The notes under the pieces: model-generated
The model's input: only the letters and a program-made list of their open reading frames with translations
Told to the model about the DNA's origin: nothing
Databases searched by the model: none
Made by a program: the position numbers and the translations under genes
Source of the DNA: Promethearchaeota archaeon
GTDB lineage: Archaea; Asgardarchaeota; Lokiarchaeia; Sigynarchaeales; SOKP01
Length of the DNA: 64,000 nucleotides
NCBI GenBank assembly: GCA_016839845.1
Contig: JAEOTL010000062.1
Span: forward strand, 15,893 to 79,892
Reading direction: 5' to 3'
Shown here: in pieces, positions 46,534 to 55,473 of the stretch
Layout of the letters: each line of letters begins with the position of its first letter
Position numbering within the stretch: the first letter of the stretch is position 1

Positions 46534-48291
46534 ATGCTTGATTCTGAAACTGATGAAATATTACAGGCGGAAGAACTTATAAAAGAAAACAAGATGGATG
46601 AGGCACTCGTCCTATTTAGGAGAATTGAAGTTAAAGCTTGGACAGATTATAACAAAGGTTATTATAAAAAGGCGTTACATTCGGCACTTAAATGTAAAGA
46701 TTTATATGAAAAAATCGGGAATAAAATATTCATAGCTGAGAATTTAATACTGATAGGGTATTCATATATTTTTACAGGTGATAACAATACTGGTCTGATT
46801 TACGGGCAGAAAAGCTTAAAACTCTATGAGGAATTGGAAAATCAAGAAGGTATAGCCAATAGCCTATCCTTGATAGGAGTTGTTTATAATTATAAGGGTA
46901 AACTCGACCAAGCAATCGAATTCTTTGAGAAAAGTTTGTCTATAGAAGAAATTAATCCTCGTCAAAAGGTTGGATTACTTTATAATTTAGGAAATGTAAT
47001 CTACTGGAAAGGAGAAATAGATAAATCGTTAAAATATTGTGAGAGTGCTCTTGAACTTGTTGAGGATATGGATGTGGACATGGGTATGGATAAGAATATT
47101 GCATTAATTCTACTTCAAATCGGAAATATTTATCATGTTAAAGGTGATTATAAAAAAGCTGTAGAATATGATAGACGTGCATTAGTAATTTCTGAAAGCA
47201 AAGGATTGATTTTTCCTCTTGGATTAATTTTAGAATGCTTAATTCTCGTCTTAAGAAATTCAAATGCTCCCCTTGAAGAAGCTAAGAAATATGTTGATCG
47301 TTTACAAGAATTAGCTGAGCAAAATCCTAAAAATAAAACGCTTAATCATCAATATTTACTTGGGCGAGCAGGGATATTACTAACATATAGTTCTCGCACA
47401 CAGGATCGTGCTGAAGCAGAGCTTCTTCTGAAACAAATTGTTAAAGATAAGATATCTAATCCTCCAACCCATATTTATGCCATATTGACCCTTTGTGAAT
47501 ATCTTATTGAAGAATTAAAAATATCGAATGATTCAAGAGTATTGGATGAAATTAATCCTTTGATTGACCGTTTACTTTATATAGCTGAGAAAACAAACTC
47601 GTATTTATATCAAGTTCAAGCTAAAATTATACAATCAAAGTTAGCATTAATTCAGATGAATTTTAAGGAAGCAAAAACAATCTTAGCACAAGCTCAGAAA
47701 ATCGCAGAATCTCACGATTTATATGGAATAGCTCAACAAATTTCAAGTGAACATGATCATATACTTGAGCAAAAGGAAATGTGGGAGCAACTTAAAAAGA
47801 TAAAAGCTCCAATGGAGGAACGTGTAAATTTAGCTTCTTTTGACAGAATTATTGCCCAAATGCAAGGACGTCGTGCCTTAGAGCCACCAGAATTAGTCGA
47901 GGAAGAACCCATTTTGCTTCTGATCATGGATAAAAGTGGAATTTCATATTTTAATTACCCCTTTAGTAAGGATTGGGATTATAATTGGCTTTTTAGCTCA
48001 TTCATGTCCGCTTTTGAGACATTTAGCTCTGAAATCTTTTCTGAATCTATTGATAGAATCAAAATAGGTGAGAATATAATCCTTATAAACCCAATTGAAT
48101 CCTTTCTGGTGTGTTATGTGATTAAAGGGCAATCCTACCTTGGTTTGCAGAAGTTAAATCGTTTTTCAGATGCCATAAAAGATAATAAGGAAATTTGGGA
48201 GACCTTGAATAGAGCAGTTCAAACAGGTGAAGAGTTAGATTTGGAAAATCAACCTTCTCTTAAATTAGTCGTAGATGAAATCTTTAGATAA
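46534..48291 (+). CDS. TPR protein with C-terminal longin-like domain (5), mosaic
   Basis: A 585-aa protein whose first ~430 residues resemble the preceding gene (YNYKGKLDQAIEFFEKSL, YWKGEIDKSLKYCESAL, then SRTQDRAEAELLLKQI), while its last ~150 resemble the next gene instead (LLLIMDKSGISYFNYPF, LFSSFMSAFETFSSEIF, DRIKIGENIILINP, YVIKGQSY). This looks like a mosaic made by recombination or conversion within the array. It is co-oriented with its neighbours, probably in one transcript. Confidence 0.75.
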   Translation: MLDSETDEILQAEELIKENKMDEALVLFRRIEVKAWTDYNKGYYKKALHSALKCKDLYEKIGNKIFIAENLILIGYSYIFTGDNNTGLIYGQKSLKLYEELENQEGIANSLSLIGVVYNYKGKLDQAIEFFEKSLSIEEINPRQKVGLLYNLGNVIYWKGEIDKSLKYCESALELVEDMDVDMGMDKNIALILLQIGNIYHVKGDYKKAVEYDRRALVISESKGLIFPLGLILECLILVLRNSNAPLEEAKKYVDRLQELAEQNPKNKTLNHQYLLGRAGILLTYSSRTQDRAEAELLLKQIVKDKISNPPTHIYAILTLCEYLIEELKISNDSRVLDEINPLIDRLLYIAEKTNSYLYQVQAKIIQSKLALIQMNFKEAKTILAQAQKIAESHDLYGIAQQISSEHDHILEQKEMWEQLKKIKAPMEERVNLASFDRIIAQMQGRRALEPPELVEEEPILLLIMDKSGISYFNYPFSKDWDYNWLFSSFMSAFETFSSEIFSESIDRIKIGENIILINPIESFLVCYVIKGQSYLGLQKLNRFSDAIKDNKEIWETLNRAVQTGEELDLENQPSLKLVVDEIFR

Positions 48292-48383
48292 CAGATTTAA
48301 TGCTCTTAAAATCAACAGTGCTAAAAAAATATAAACAACGAATCCTTCTATTTTTATAATCAAGAAAGTGTGATCCAATAACA

Positions 48384-50465
48384 ATGTCTAAATCAGAACT
48401 TAAAGACTTGAGATATGTAGAAAATCTAAGGCGTGAAGGAAAGTTCCTAGAAGCACTTAAAGTTATTAATGATATAGAAAAGAAGGGAACGCTCACACCA
48501 GGGGATCAGTTATCATTACTTATCTCGAAGGGTAAAATATATACCTTATTACAAAACTATCCCGAATCTGCCAGGATTGGTGAATTAGCTTATCGATTAA
48601 GTAAGGGATTAGAGAGGATTCCTGAAATGATTATGGCCCTCAATTTTAGAGCTAATATGGTAATCTTCGGAGAAGCTGAAGAATCCTTGGGTTATCTCAA
48701 TGAAGCAGAGAGTTTGCTTAACTCTTTAAGCGATGTGTCCCTTAGTTTTATTTCTCGTCAAAAAGCCAATATATTATATAGGAAAGCAATGGCTCATAGT
48801 TTTAAAGGTAATTTTGATGAAGCTTCAAAAGAAGCACTTGAATGTTTTGATCTACAAGAAAAGTTGGGGCGTAAAACTGACGCAGCATACACTTTATATT
48901 TGCTAGGAGACATGTGTTATCGTAAAAATGAGATAGATTCGGCTGTCGATTATCTTTCAATGGGTTTAACGAGATTTGAAGAGATAAGAGATCCAGTTGG
49001 GGCTGCATGGATTCTCACTAGGCTTGGGAGGGTATCAATTCTCAAAGGCGACTTAAACAAAGCATTAGCCTATTCTAAGAAGAGTTTATCAACAAAACCA
49101 ATTAGTGCTCTTATGAAACTATTTAATTATTCAAATCTTGCAGATGTTTACTATATGAAAGGTGAATTGGATAGGGCTTTAAAATATTATAGACGATTAA
49201 GCTCTATCGCAGAGAAACTAAATCTATATGAAAATTTCATAAATTCCAAGATTTTAATTGGCCAAATTTACGTTGCGAGAAGAGAATATGAACTAGCAAT
49301 AGAAATTCTTAAGTCAGGTTTGCTACTAGCTAAAGAAATTAAAAATAATCCTTTACCTATTATAAACGCATTATTAGGTTTAATGCTAGTATATAATCAA
49401 ATGGATTTACAAGAAGAACTTAAAGATTGTTTAGATAAATTAGAAGAACAATTGGAAAAATATAAAAGTAAAGATTTTACGAGTCTTTATAAGATGCCGC
49501 TGCATGGATACCGATTAGGAAAAGCTTTGTTATTGATAAAAAGTGGCAGAAGTCATAATCGGGCAGAAGCAGAGAAGTTATTAAAGCAAGTGATTCAAGA
49601 AAACCCTAATCCAGTGATTTATCAAAAAGCTATTAGTGAACTCTTTGATTTCTATTTAGAGGAAGTACGATTATTTAATGAACCAGAAATACTTGAAGAA
49701 TTAAATCCATTAATAAAAAATCTACTAAAAATTGCAAAAGAGCAGAATTTGTATTGGACTTTAGCTGAAGCTAAGTTATTACAAGCAAAACTAGCACTGA
49801 TTAAACTGAACTTCGAGGATGCTCAGCAATTATTGACTCAGGCTCAACGATTAGCCGAGTTGTACGGATTAAATTATTTAGCACAAAGAATATCAAGTGA
49901 ACATGATAATTACTTGGAAAAATTAACTGAATGGAAGAAGCTTAAAGAAAACGATGCACCAATGGCAGAACGTTTAGAACTTGCCTCAGTTGATAATGTT
50001 ATAGAACGTCTGCAAGGCAAACGTGCAATATCGCCACCAGAGATAGACGATGAAGAACCAATCTTACTTTTAATCATGGATAAAGGTGGGATTTCATATT
50101 TTAATTATTCATTTAGAGAGAATTGGGATTTTGATATGCTCTTTAGTTCATTCATGTCTGCTTTTGACAGTTTTAGCTCTGAAGTCTTTTCCGAGTCGAT
50201 TGATCGTATCAAAATTGGTGAGAACTTAATCCTTATCAATCCGGTTGAGCCATTCTTGGTTTGTTATGTAATTAAAGGACAATCATATCCTGGTTTACAA
50301 AAATTAAATCGTTTCTCAAAAGCTCTCAAAAAAAATACTGAGATTTGGGAAAGTCTGACCAGAGCAGTTCAAACGGGTGAAGTACTGGAAATAGATAATC
50401 CACAGTCTCTTGGGAATGTGGTGAATGAAATTTTTTTTGAAAAAATTCCTGCCCTAAAACCCTAA
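48384..50465 (+). CDS. TPR protein with C-terminal longin-like domain (6)
   Basis: A 693-aa protein. The N-terminal part resembles copy 3 at 40.9 kb in layout (EALKVINDIEKKGTLTPGDQLSLLISKGKIY), and TPR-like units include YYMKGELDRALKYYRRL. The C-terminal domain is of the second type (LLLIMDKGGISYFNYSF, LFSSFMSAFDSFSSEVF, DRIKIGENLILINP, YVIKGQSY), nearly the same as in copy 5. It ends the plus-strand trio; a 121-base AT-rich spacer follows. Confidence 0.75.
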   Translation: MSKSELKDLRYVENLRREGKFLEALKVINDIEKKGTLTPGDQLSLLISKGKIYTLLQNYPESARIGELAYRLSKGLERIPEMIMALNFRANMVIFGEAEESLGYLNEAESLLNSLSDVSLSFISRQKANILYRKAMAHSFKGNFDEASKEALECFDLQEKLGRKTDAAYTLYLLGDMCYRKNEIDSAVDYLSMGLTRFEEIRDPVGAAWILTRLGRVSILKGDLNKALAYSKKSLSTKPISALMKLFNYSNLADVYYMKGELDRALKYYRRLSSIAEKLNLYENFINSKILIGQIYVARREYELAIEILKSGLLLAKEIKNNPLPIINALLGLMLVYNQMDLQEELKDCLDKLEEQLEKYKSKDFTSLYKMPLHGYRLGKALLLIKSGRSHNRAEAEKLLKQVIQENPNPVIYQKAISELFDFYLEEVRLFNEPEILEELNPLIKNLLKIAKEQNLYWTLAEAKLLQAKLALIKLNFEDAQQLLTQAQRLAELYGLNYLAQRISSEHDNYLEKLTEWKKLKENDAPMAERLELASVDNVIERLQGKRAISPPEIDDEEPILLLIMDKGGISYFNYSFRENWDFDMLFSSFMSAFDSFSSEVFSESIDRIKIGENLILINPVEPFLVCYVIKGQSYPGLQKLNRFSKALKKNTEIWESLTRAVQTGEVLEIDNPQSLGNVVNEIFFEKIPALKP

Positions 50466-50586
50466 TAATTCTAGCACTAACTTCCTACCTATTTTGTTTT
50501 TCCTAAAATTTTTTAATAAACACTTTATTACTTCTTCGGAAAATAACTCCCTTTAATATAATCAATAAAATTTATATTCTAAAAAC

Positions 50587-51423
50587 ATGGATACGGAAAG
50601 AAAAGATTATTACGAAGTCGTTAAGGTTCAAGAAAGGAATCAGGAAGATTTAGAGTCTTACAAAGAGTTGCTTAAGAAAGAACTCGATAGCATTAAATCC
50701 TTAGTGGGTGTCGAAAATAATGAAACGACTGCTTTTGGATCACCATATTCAACCTCAACCAAGGTAATCTCGGGGGAAGGGTACCAAAGATTAATAGAGG
50801 AAAACAGAACTTTGATGCTTGAAAATGAGTCCTTAAACTCTGCCAATATATTACTAGAACACGATAATAAAGTAATTAGAGAGAAATTAGAACGATTACA
50901 ACTGGAAAACTCAAACAAATTTGAGCTAGAAACTGAAATTACTCGACTAAAAGAAGTTATTCTAAATTTAGAAAAAGAAAAATTAGAACTTAAGAAGAGA
51001 GTAATCCCAAAAATTATTGAAAGTGAGGAATTATATAATCAAGAGCTTCCAGTTGACATTTCTAATGAGATTAAATCTATTTTTGAACCTGAGAAACCTA
51101 ATGGTATTACCACCTCGAAAGTTCATAAAGGATACACAGTTCCCCCTATAAAACCTAAAAAATTTAGGAGAAAGGAAATCTCAAAATCTGAATCTATAAG
51201 TGAAGAACCAAGTAAAAGATTAAGTGAAAATTCTACAATTTCCTCGGAGTTAGATTCTGAAAAAATCATTGAAAAGACTGTAAGAAGAAAATGTCCTACA
51301 TGTTTTAATACGAATAAGAAATATATCCGGGAATTCACAGATAAAAATAATGTTTTAATGCAATATCCGCGGATCTACGGCAAGAAATACAAATGTGGGA
51401 TTTGCACGACTGAGTGGAAATAA
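50587..51423 (+). CDS. Coiled-coil protein with C-terminal zinc ribbon
   Basis: A 278-aa protein that I do not recognise. Residues ~65-145 form a long predicted coiled coil (LIEENRTLMLENESLNSANI and the following heptads). A low-complexity, Lys/Ser/Glu-rich linker follows, and the last ~45 residues hold a treble-clef-like zinc ribbon with CPTC and CGIC. The layout suggests a scaffold or nucleic-acid-binding protein. It lies alone after the TPR array, on the same strand. Confidence 0.6.
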   Translation: MDTERKDYYEVVKVQERNQEDLESYKELLKKELDSIKSLVGVENNETTAFGSPYSTSTKVISGEGYQRLIEENRTLMLENESLNSANILLEHDNKVIREKLERLQLENSNKFELETEITRLKEVILNLEKEKLELKKRVIPKIIESEELYNQELPVDISNEIKSIFEPEKPNGITTSKVHKGYTVPPIKPKKFRRKEISKSESISEEPSKRLSENSTISSELDSEKIIEKTVRRKCPTCFNTNKKYIREFTDKNNVLMQYPRIYGKKYKCGICTTEWK

Positions 51424-51544
51424 AAATACGAACCACATTTAAGCTAAAACAAATTCTAGCTTCTCATTTTGAATTAAAGTTAAGATAAATATTAAATTAG
51501 ATGCTCACTTTAGAAAAGGTAGTAAAGAGCGAATCATAATGTAA

Positions 51545-51559
51545 GGTGATTTAATAATT
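51545..51559 (+). promoter_or_regulatory. Ribosome binding site with candidate ATT start for the GPH transporter
   Basis: AAGGTGAT (51543-51550) is a strong match to an archaeal ribosome binding site. The frame of the transporter is open from 51545, and ATT at 51557 lies seven bases downstream, while the first ATG (51608) is 17 codons later with only a weak AAGGA three bases before it. Confidence 0.4.
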
Positions 51560-51607
51560 ACAGAACAAGCTTTTAAGAAACAATCAAGTTCTTATAAAAA
51601 AGGACAG

Positions 51608-53014
51608 ATGAGTACTAAGAAAATGTTATGTTATTCCCTCCCAAGTATTAGTGGGATTCTTGTTTTTCAAGGTATTATGAATATGGTGCAGTTTTATGCG
51701 GTTTCAGTTTTATTAATCCCTTGGTCTTTAGTGGCTGTTGTCTTTTTAATTTATTCTATAAATAATGGATTAAATGATCCTGTCATAGGATATCTATGCG
51801 ATCGATCCACCAGATTTACTAGAAAATATGGAAAGAGGTTTCCTTGGATTTGCTTAGGTGCTATACTATCTCCTATTATGGTACTCTTGATATTCATTCC
51901 AGTTTCGAATATTCAAGTTGATGGAAGTGGGAATGTATTAAATATGGATGCGGCCATAATTGCATCCATCTGGTTGTGTTTTATTTTATGTATTCAAGAG
52001 ACATTTGGAACGGTTCGAACAGTTAATGGAAATGCTTTAGGAGTAGATTTATTTCGGAGTAAGGAACAGCGAGTGAAACTAGGGGGGATATCCATGATTA
52101 TGTCAATAATTGGCATGTTAATCGCGACGGGATTCCTTCCAATAATATTGACTCTATTTGGAGGTGCAGATAATCAAAGCGCTTATCTTAGTATGGTCAT
52201 TGTAATTGTTTTATTTATTTTTCTATTAACCATACCTTACCTATGGGCTGTTCGTGAACCTGACGAAATGAAACAATTTCGAGCCGAATTGGATGAGAGT
52301 GGCAAAAGTTCTTCTCCTTTTTTAAAGATGATACCTCGCGTGCTAACTGATAAAAATTGGCTGGCAGTAATTATCGCTTACTTAGGATGGGCTACAGCTA
52401 TGGCATGTACTTTTACTGGTATTAATTTTTATGTAAAACATTCACTTGGCTTAGGAGTAATATACACTGTTATGCCCCTTTTATTAGCTAGTTTAATTGC
52501 TATAGGTTCAGCACCGATTTGGATAAAACTCTCGAAAAAAATTGGAGCAGGGAAAACATATCTTATTGGTTTAATTATTGCGTGTCCACCATATTTTGCT
52601 TTTTATTTTATGGACAACTTTGTAGGAGGTATAATCGTATTTGCTTTAGGTGGATTTGGATTTGGTGCCAATAGTACACTTTTTGGAACTGTTTCTGCTC
52701 AAGCAATAGATAATGCTAGCATAAAAACGGGACTGAGAGAAGAAGGGAGTTACCAAGGAATATTTCTTGTATTTTCAGCATTTAGTAGGTTTTTCCAAAC
52801 TCTGATTTTTACTATCGTAGCAGTTGCCACGGGGTATGTTGCATCAAGGGGAGCAAACCAAACCCCTCTTGCGAAATGGGGGCTAAATCTACAAATGTCC
52901 TTCGCACCTTTAATTATTATAACAATAGGAACTATTGTCTTTGCTTTATTATATGATATTAGTGACGAACAAGCAAGATTAAACAAAGAGAAATTAATTG
53001 AAATGGGGCTATAA
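51608..53014 (+). CDS. GPH-family (glycoside-pentoside-hexuronide type) MFS transporter
   Basis: A 468-aa (possibly 485-aa) membrane protein with about 12 helices. The N-terminal region LIYSINNGLNDPVIGYLCDR is the GPH/melibiose-carrier signature in which the aspartates can bind a coupling cation, followed by TRKYGKRFPWICLG. The C-terminal half has the second MFS repeat. Substrates of the family are sugars, glycosides or other small organic molecules. It ends convergently with the nucleoside hydrolase gene, 10 bases apart, so nucleoside or sugar uptake is conceivable (inference). Confidence 0.8.
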   Translation: MSTKKMLCYSLPSISGILVFQGIMNMVQFYAVSVLLIPWSLVAVVFLIYSINNGLNDPVIGYLCDRSTRFTRKYGKRFPWICLGAILSPIMVLLIFIPVSNIQVDGSGNVLNMDAAIIASIWLCFILCIQETFGTVRTVNGNALGVDLFRSKEQRVKLGGISMIMSIIGMLIATGFLPIILTLFGGADNQSAYLSMVIVIVLFIFLLTIPYLWAVREPDEMKQFRAELDESGKSSSPFLKMIPRVLTDKNWLAVIIAYLGWATAMACTFTGINFYVKHSLGLGVIYTVMPLLLASLIAIGSAPIWIKLSKKIGAGKTYLIGLIIACPPYFAFYFMDNFVGGIIVFALGGFGFGANSTLFGTVSAQAIDNASIKTGLREEGSYQGIFLVFSAFSRFFQTLIFTIVAVATGYVASRGANQTPLAKWGLNLQMSFAPLIIITIGTIVFALLYDISDEQARLNKEKLIEMGL

Positions 53015-53023
53015 ATGCAAAAC

Positions 53024-54010
53024 TTACCTTACCGTTAAAGATGGTTTTACTAACAAATTTTCTATTGCTCTTTTTAATGAGATATTTGGACCTTTCAAGT
53101 TAATAAAAGAGTGCCGGTGTTCTTTTTTTCCATCAGGAATCCAGTGGTTGATTCCAAGTTCAGATTCAAGGATTAAACGATATCCATACTTCTCATCAAA
53201 AAATGGTCCACTTCCCCTTACACCATATAATGCAGTTATGAGATCCCAACTAAAAGCTCCTTTTCTTGGGCCTCCTAAAAAAGTTTCATAACACTTTCGA
53301 ACTGGATTTGATTCAGTTGTTTTAAGAGATAATGTATGTCCCGTCCTGAATTCGGTACCATTTGATTGCACTACTAAGGGTGTTGGCCAATTATGAATAA
53401 CATGTTGAGCACTTTCCCAATCCATAAGCCAGTTAAATTCTGCTTTCGCTTCAGGATACCTTCCAATACCCATAGTGACTAATTTTTTAACCTTTTTTTC
53501 AACAAGTTCAGTCCCACTTAATTGAGAAAAATCATCCGGTTTAGATTCAAGAAGATGCCTTAAAGCGGAAAGTAATCCTACGACAATAATTACAATAGAA
53601 TTATCCTCTGCATTGGATAATAATTTGCGATATAGAGAAACAGCATCCCATATTTTTTTATTTTGTATAGAATCATTAGAAAAATGGTCTACAACTGATT
53701 GAGTATAAGGATTAACAAACTTCCTTAGTAATTGACGAGTATCTCTGTAGAGTTGATATTTTTTGCCACTTTCAAAACCATCATCCCTCACTAATCCAAC
53801 AGGGATATCAAGATGGTTGTAATAGTTATTGATTGTCATTGCACATCTTGCTGATGCTTCAGCGGGGACATCAACAATGATACCTAAAATTTCAGTTTCC
53901 CCAAGATCCATTAGAGCATGAAGCACTGCAAGGGCACCTGTATCATCACAATCTAGATCCATGTCAGTATCGAATATTACAACTGATTCTTTTGAATTCA
54001 TATAACTCAC
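53024..54010 (-). CDS. Inosine-uridine nucleoside hydrolase-like protein
   Basis: A 328-aa protein of the nucleoside hydrolase fold. The N-terminal calcium-site motif appears as FDTDMDLDCDDTGALAVL, a variant of the usual DTDPGxDDA pattern with extra residues between the first Asp pair and the DD. The C-terminal metal Asp is plausible in FSWDLITALYGV. The family cleaves N-ribosidic bonds of nucleosides. The changed loop and long mid-region suggest an atypical substrate. It is convergent with the GPH transporter. Confidence 0.75.
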   Translation of the reverse strand: MSYMNSKESVVIFDTDMDLDCDDTGALAVLHALMDLGETEILGIIVDVPAEASARCAMTINNYYNHLDIPVGLVRDDGFESGKKYQLYRDTRQLLRKFVNPYTQSVVDHFSNDSIQNKKIWDAVSLYRKLLSNAEDNSIVIIVVGLLSALRHLLESKPDDFSQLSGTELVEKKVKKLVTMGIGRYPEAKAEFNWLMDWESAQHVIHNWPTPLVVQSNGTEFRTGHTLSLKTTESNPVRKCYETFLGGPRKGAFSWDLITALYGVRGSGPFFDEKYGYRLILESELGINHWIPDGKKEHRHSFINLKGPNISLKRAIENLLVKPSLTVR

Positions 54011-54066
54011 ACAAATTTTTGTCAGAGATAAAAAAATAAGAGTAAAAATATAATAAAGTTTCTAAT

Positions 54067-55302
54067 TTAAATGGCTTCTAAAATATGTACACACATAGCA
54101 GCTGGTCCTGAACCAATGGTACCGCCACCATTTTCGGCTAAAGCAAATTTATGTTTGTCAGTCTGTCTTTTCCCCGCGTCTCCACGTAATTGAGTTACAA
54201 GCTCATAGATTTGTGCTAAACCAGAAGCACCTAGAGGATGTCCCCGAGATAATAAACCCCCACTTGGGTTCACAGCAACTTTTCCTCCTATTTGTGTTTC
54301 ACCGCTTTCAGTAAAAGGTCCTCCTTGTCCTAATCCGCAAAATCCCATTTGCTCTATCTGTTCGAGCTCTCCATAAGCTGTGGCATCGTGAACTTCAGCT
54401 ACATTAATATCTTGAGGAGTGAGTTTTGCCATTTGATAGGCTGCCGTAGAAGCTCGTTTGGAGACATTATCAGGTTGCCAAGAACCAGATCGTAGAATTG
54501 AAGCTCGTACTAAAATTGCTTTATCGTTTGGATGTTCTTTTAGGAATTTTTCTGAGCAAAGTATTGCAGCAGCGGATCCATCTCCTACCGGAGCACACAT
54601 TGCCCTTGTTAATGGATAGGCTACTTCATAATCTTCCATAACTTGATCCACTGTCATGGGAAAAGTATATTGGGCAAGTGGATTCATCGTCGAATTATTA
54701 TGATTCTTCGCCGCAATCTCCGCAAGTTGCCTTTGTGTTGTTCCGTATTCTTTCATATGACCTCGGGCACCTGCTGCATAGAAATCCATGAAAACTGAAT
54801 GACCTTTCTTACCAGTTTTTTCACCAGCTGCCTTTTTTTCTTCTCTTGCTTTAGCTGCTACTTTTTGCATCTGAGCAACCATAGCTCTTGTTCGTTCGAC
54901 ATCAGTATATGTTATAAAGCCTCCCATCATCTTAGCTCGATCTTCTTGATATACTTTTTCAGTACCTATAGCTAATGCACAGTCAACTAGACCGGCTTTT
55001 ATATAAGTCCATGCTCCATTAAATGCGGTACTTCCACTGGCACACGCATTTTCTACATTTGTAATTGGTACTTTATCGACTCCATTTGGTGTCAGGGCTA
55101 CTTGACCACGAATACTATGCTGAAAATCAGTCATTCCCCATCCGGTATTAGAAAACCAGGCAGCTTCAATATTGTTCAAATCAAAATCGTTGTCATTTTT
55201 AACTGAAGTAAGCGCTTCACGAGTTAAATCCTTTATACTTTTATCAAGGAATTTGCCAAATTTGGTCATTCCAACACTATATATATAAACCTTATCACTC
55301 AT
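54067..55302 (-). CDS. Thiolase (SCP-x/acetyl-CoA acetyltransferase type)
   Basis: A 411-aa thiolase-superfamily enzyme. The nucleophile is Cys87 in ENACASGSTAF; HDATAYGELEQIEQ and GHPLGASGLAQIYEL hold the two catalytic histidine regions. It belongs to the lipid-transfer/SCP-x-like group, which in archaea usually pairs with a DUF35 zinc/OB protein; no such gene is adjacent. It makes or cleaves 3-ketoacyl-CoA. It is divergent from the FAD-oxidase/FeS pair at 55.5 kb, and together with FadH-like and acyl-CoA ligase genes supports acyl-CoA metabolism. Confidence 0.85.
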   Translation of the reverse strand: MSDKVYIYSVGMTKFGKFLDKSIKDLTREALTSVKNDNDFDLNNIEAAWFSNTGWGMTDFQHSIRGQVALTPNGVDKVPITNVENACASGSTAFNGAWTYIKAGLVDCALAIGTEKVYQEDRAKMMGGFITYTDVERTRAMVAQMQKVAAKAREEKKAAGEKTGKKGHSVFMDFYAAGARGHMKEYGTTQRQLAEIAAKNHNNSTMNPLAQYTFPMTVDQVMEDYEVAYPLTRAMCAPVGDGSAAAILCSEKFLKEHPNDKAILVRASILRSGSWQPDNVSKRASTAAYQMAKLTPQDINVAEVHDATAYGELEQIEQMGFCGLGQGGPFTESGETQIGGKVAVNPSGGLLSRGHPLGASGLAQIYELVTQLRGDAGKRQTDKHKFALAENGGGTIGSGPAAMCVHILEAI

Positions 55303-55473
55303 AGAACCAACTCATCATATTATTATACAAAATTATAATGTAAGATAATTGATAATTATTTTCAATATTAAAATTAGCAGTGCAATATAAAATATTAATA
55401 TTAGTTTTTCTTCTCTTTAGGTTATACACATTTTCAGTTAATTATATAAATTGTTAAAATCAAATGGTAAATT

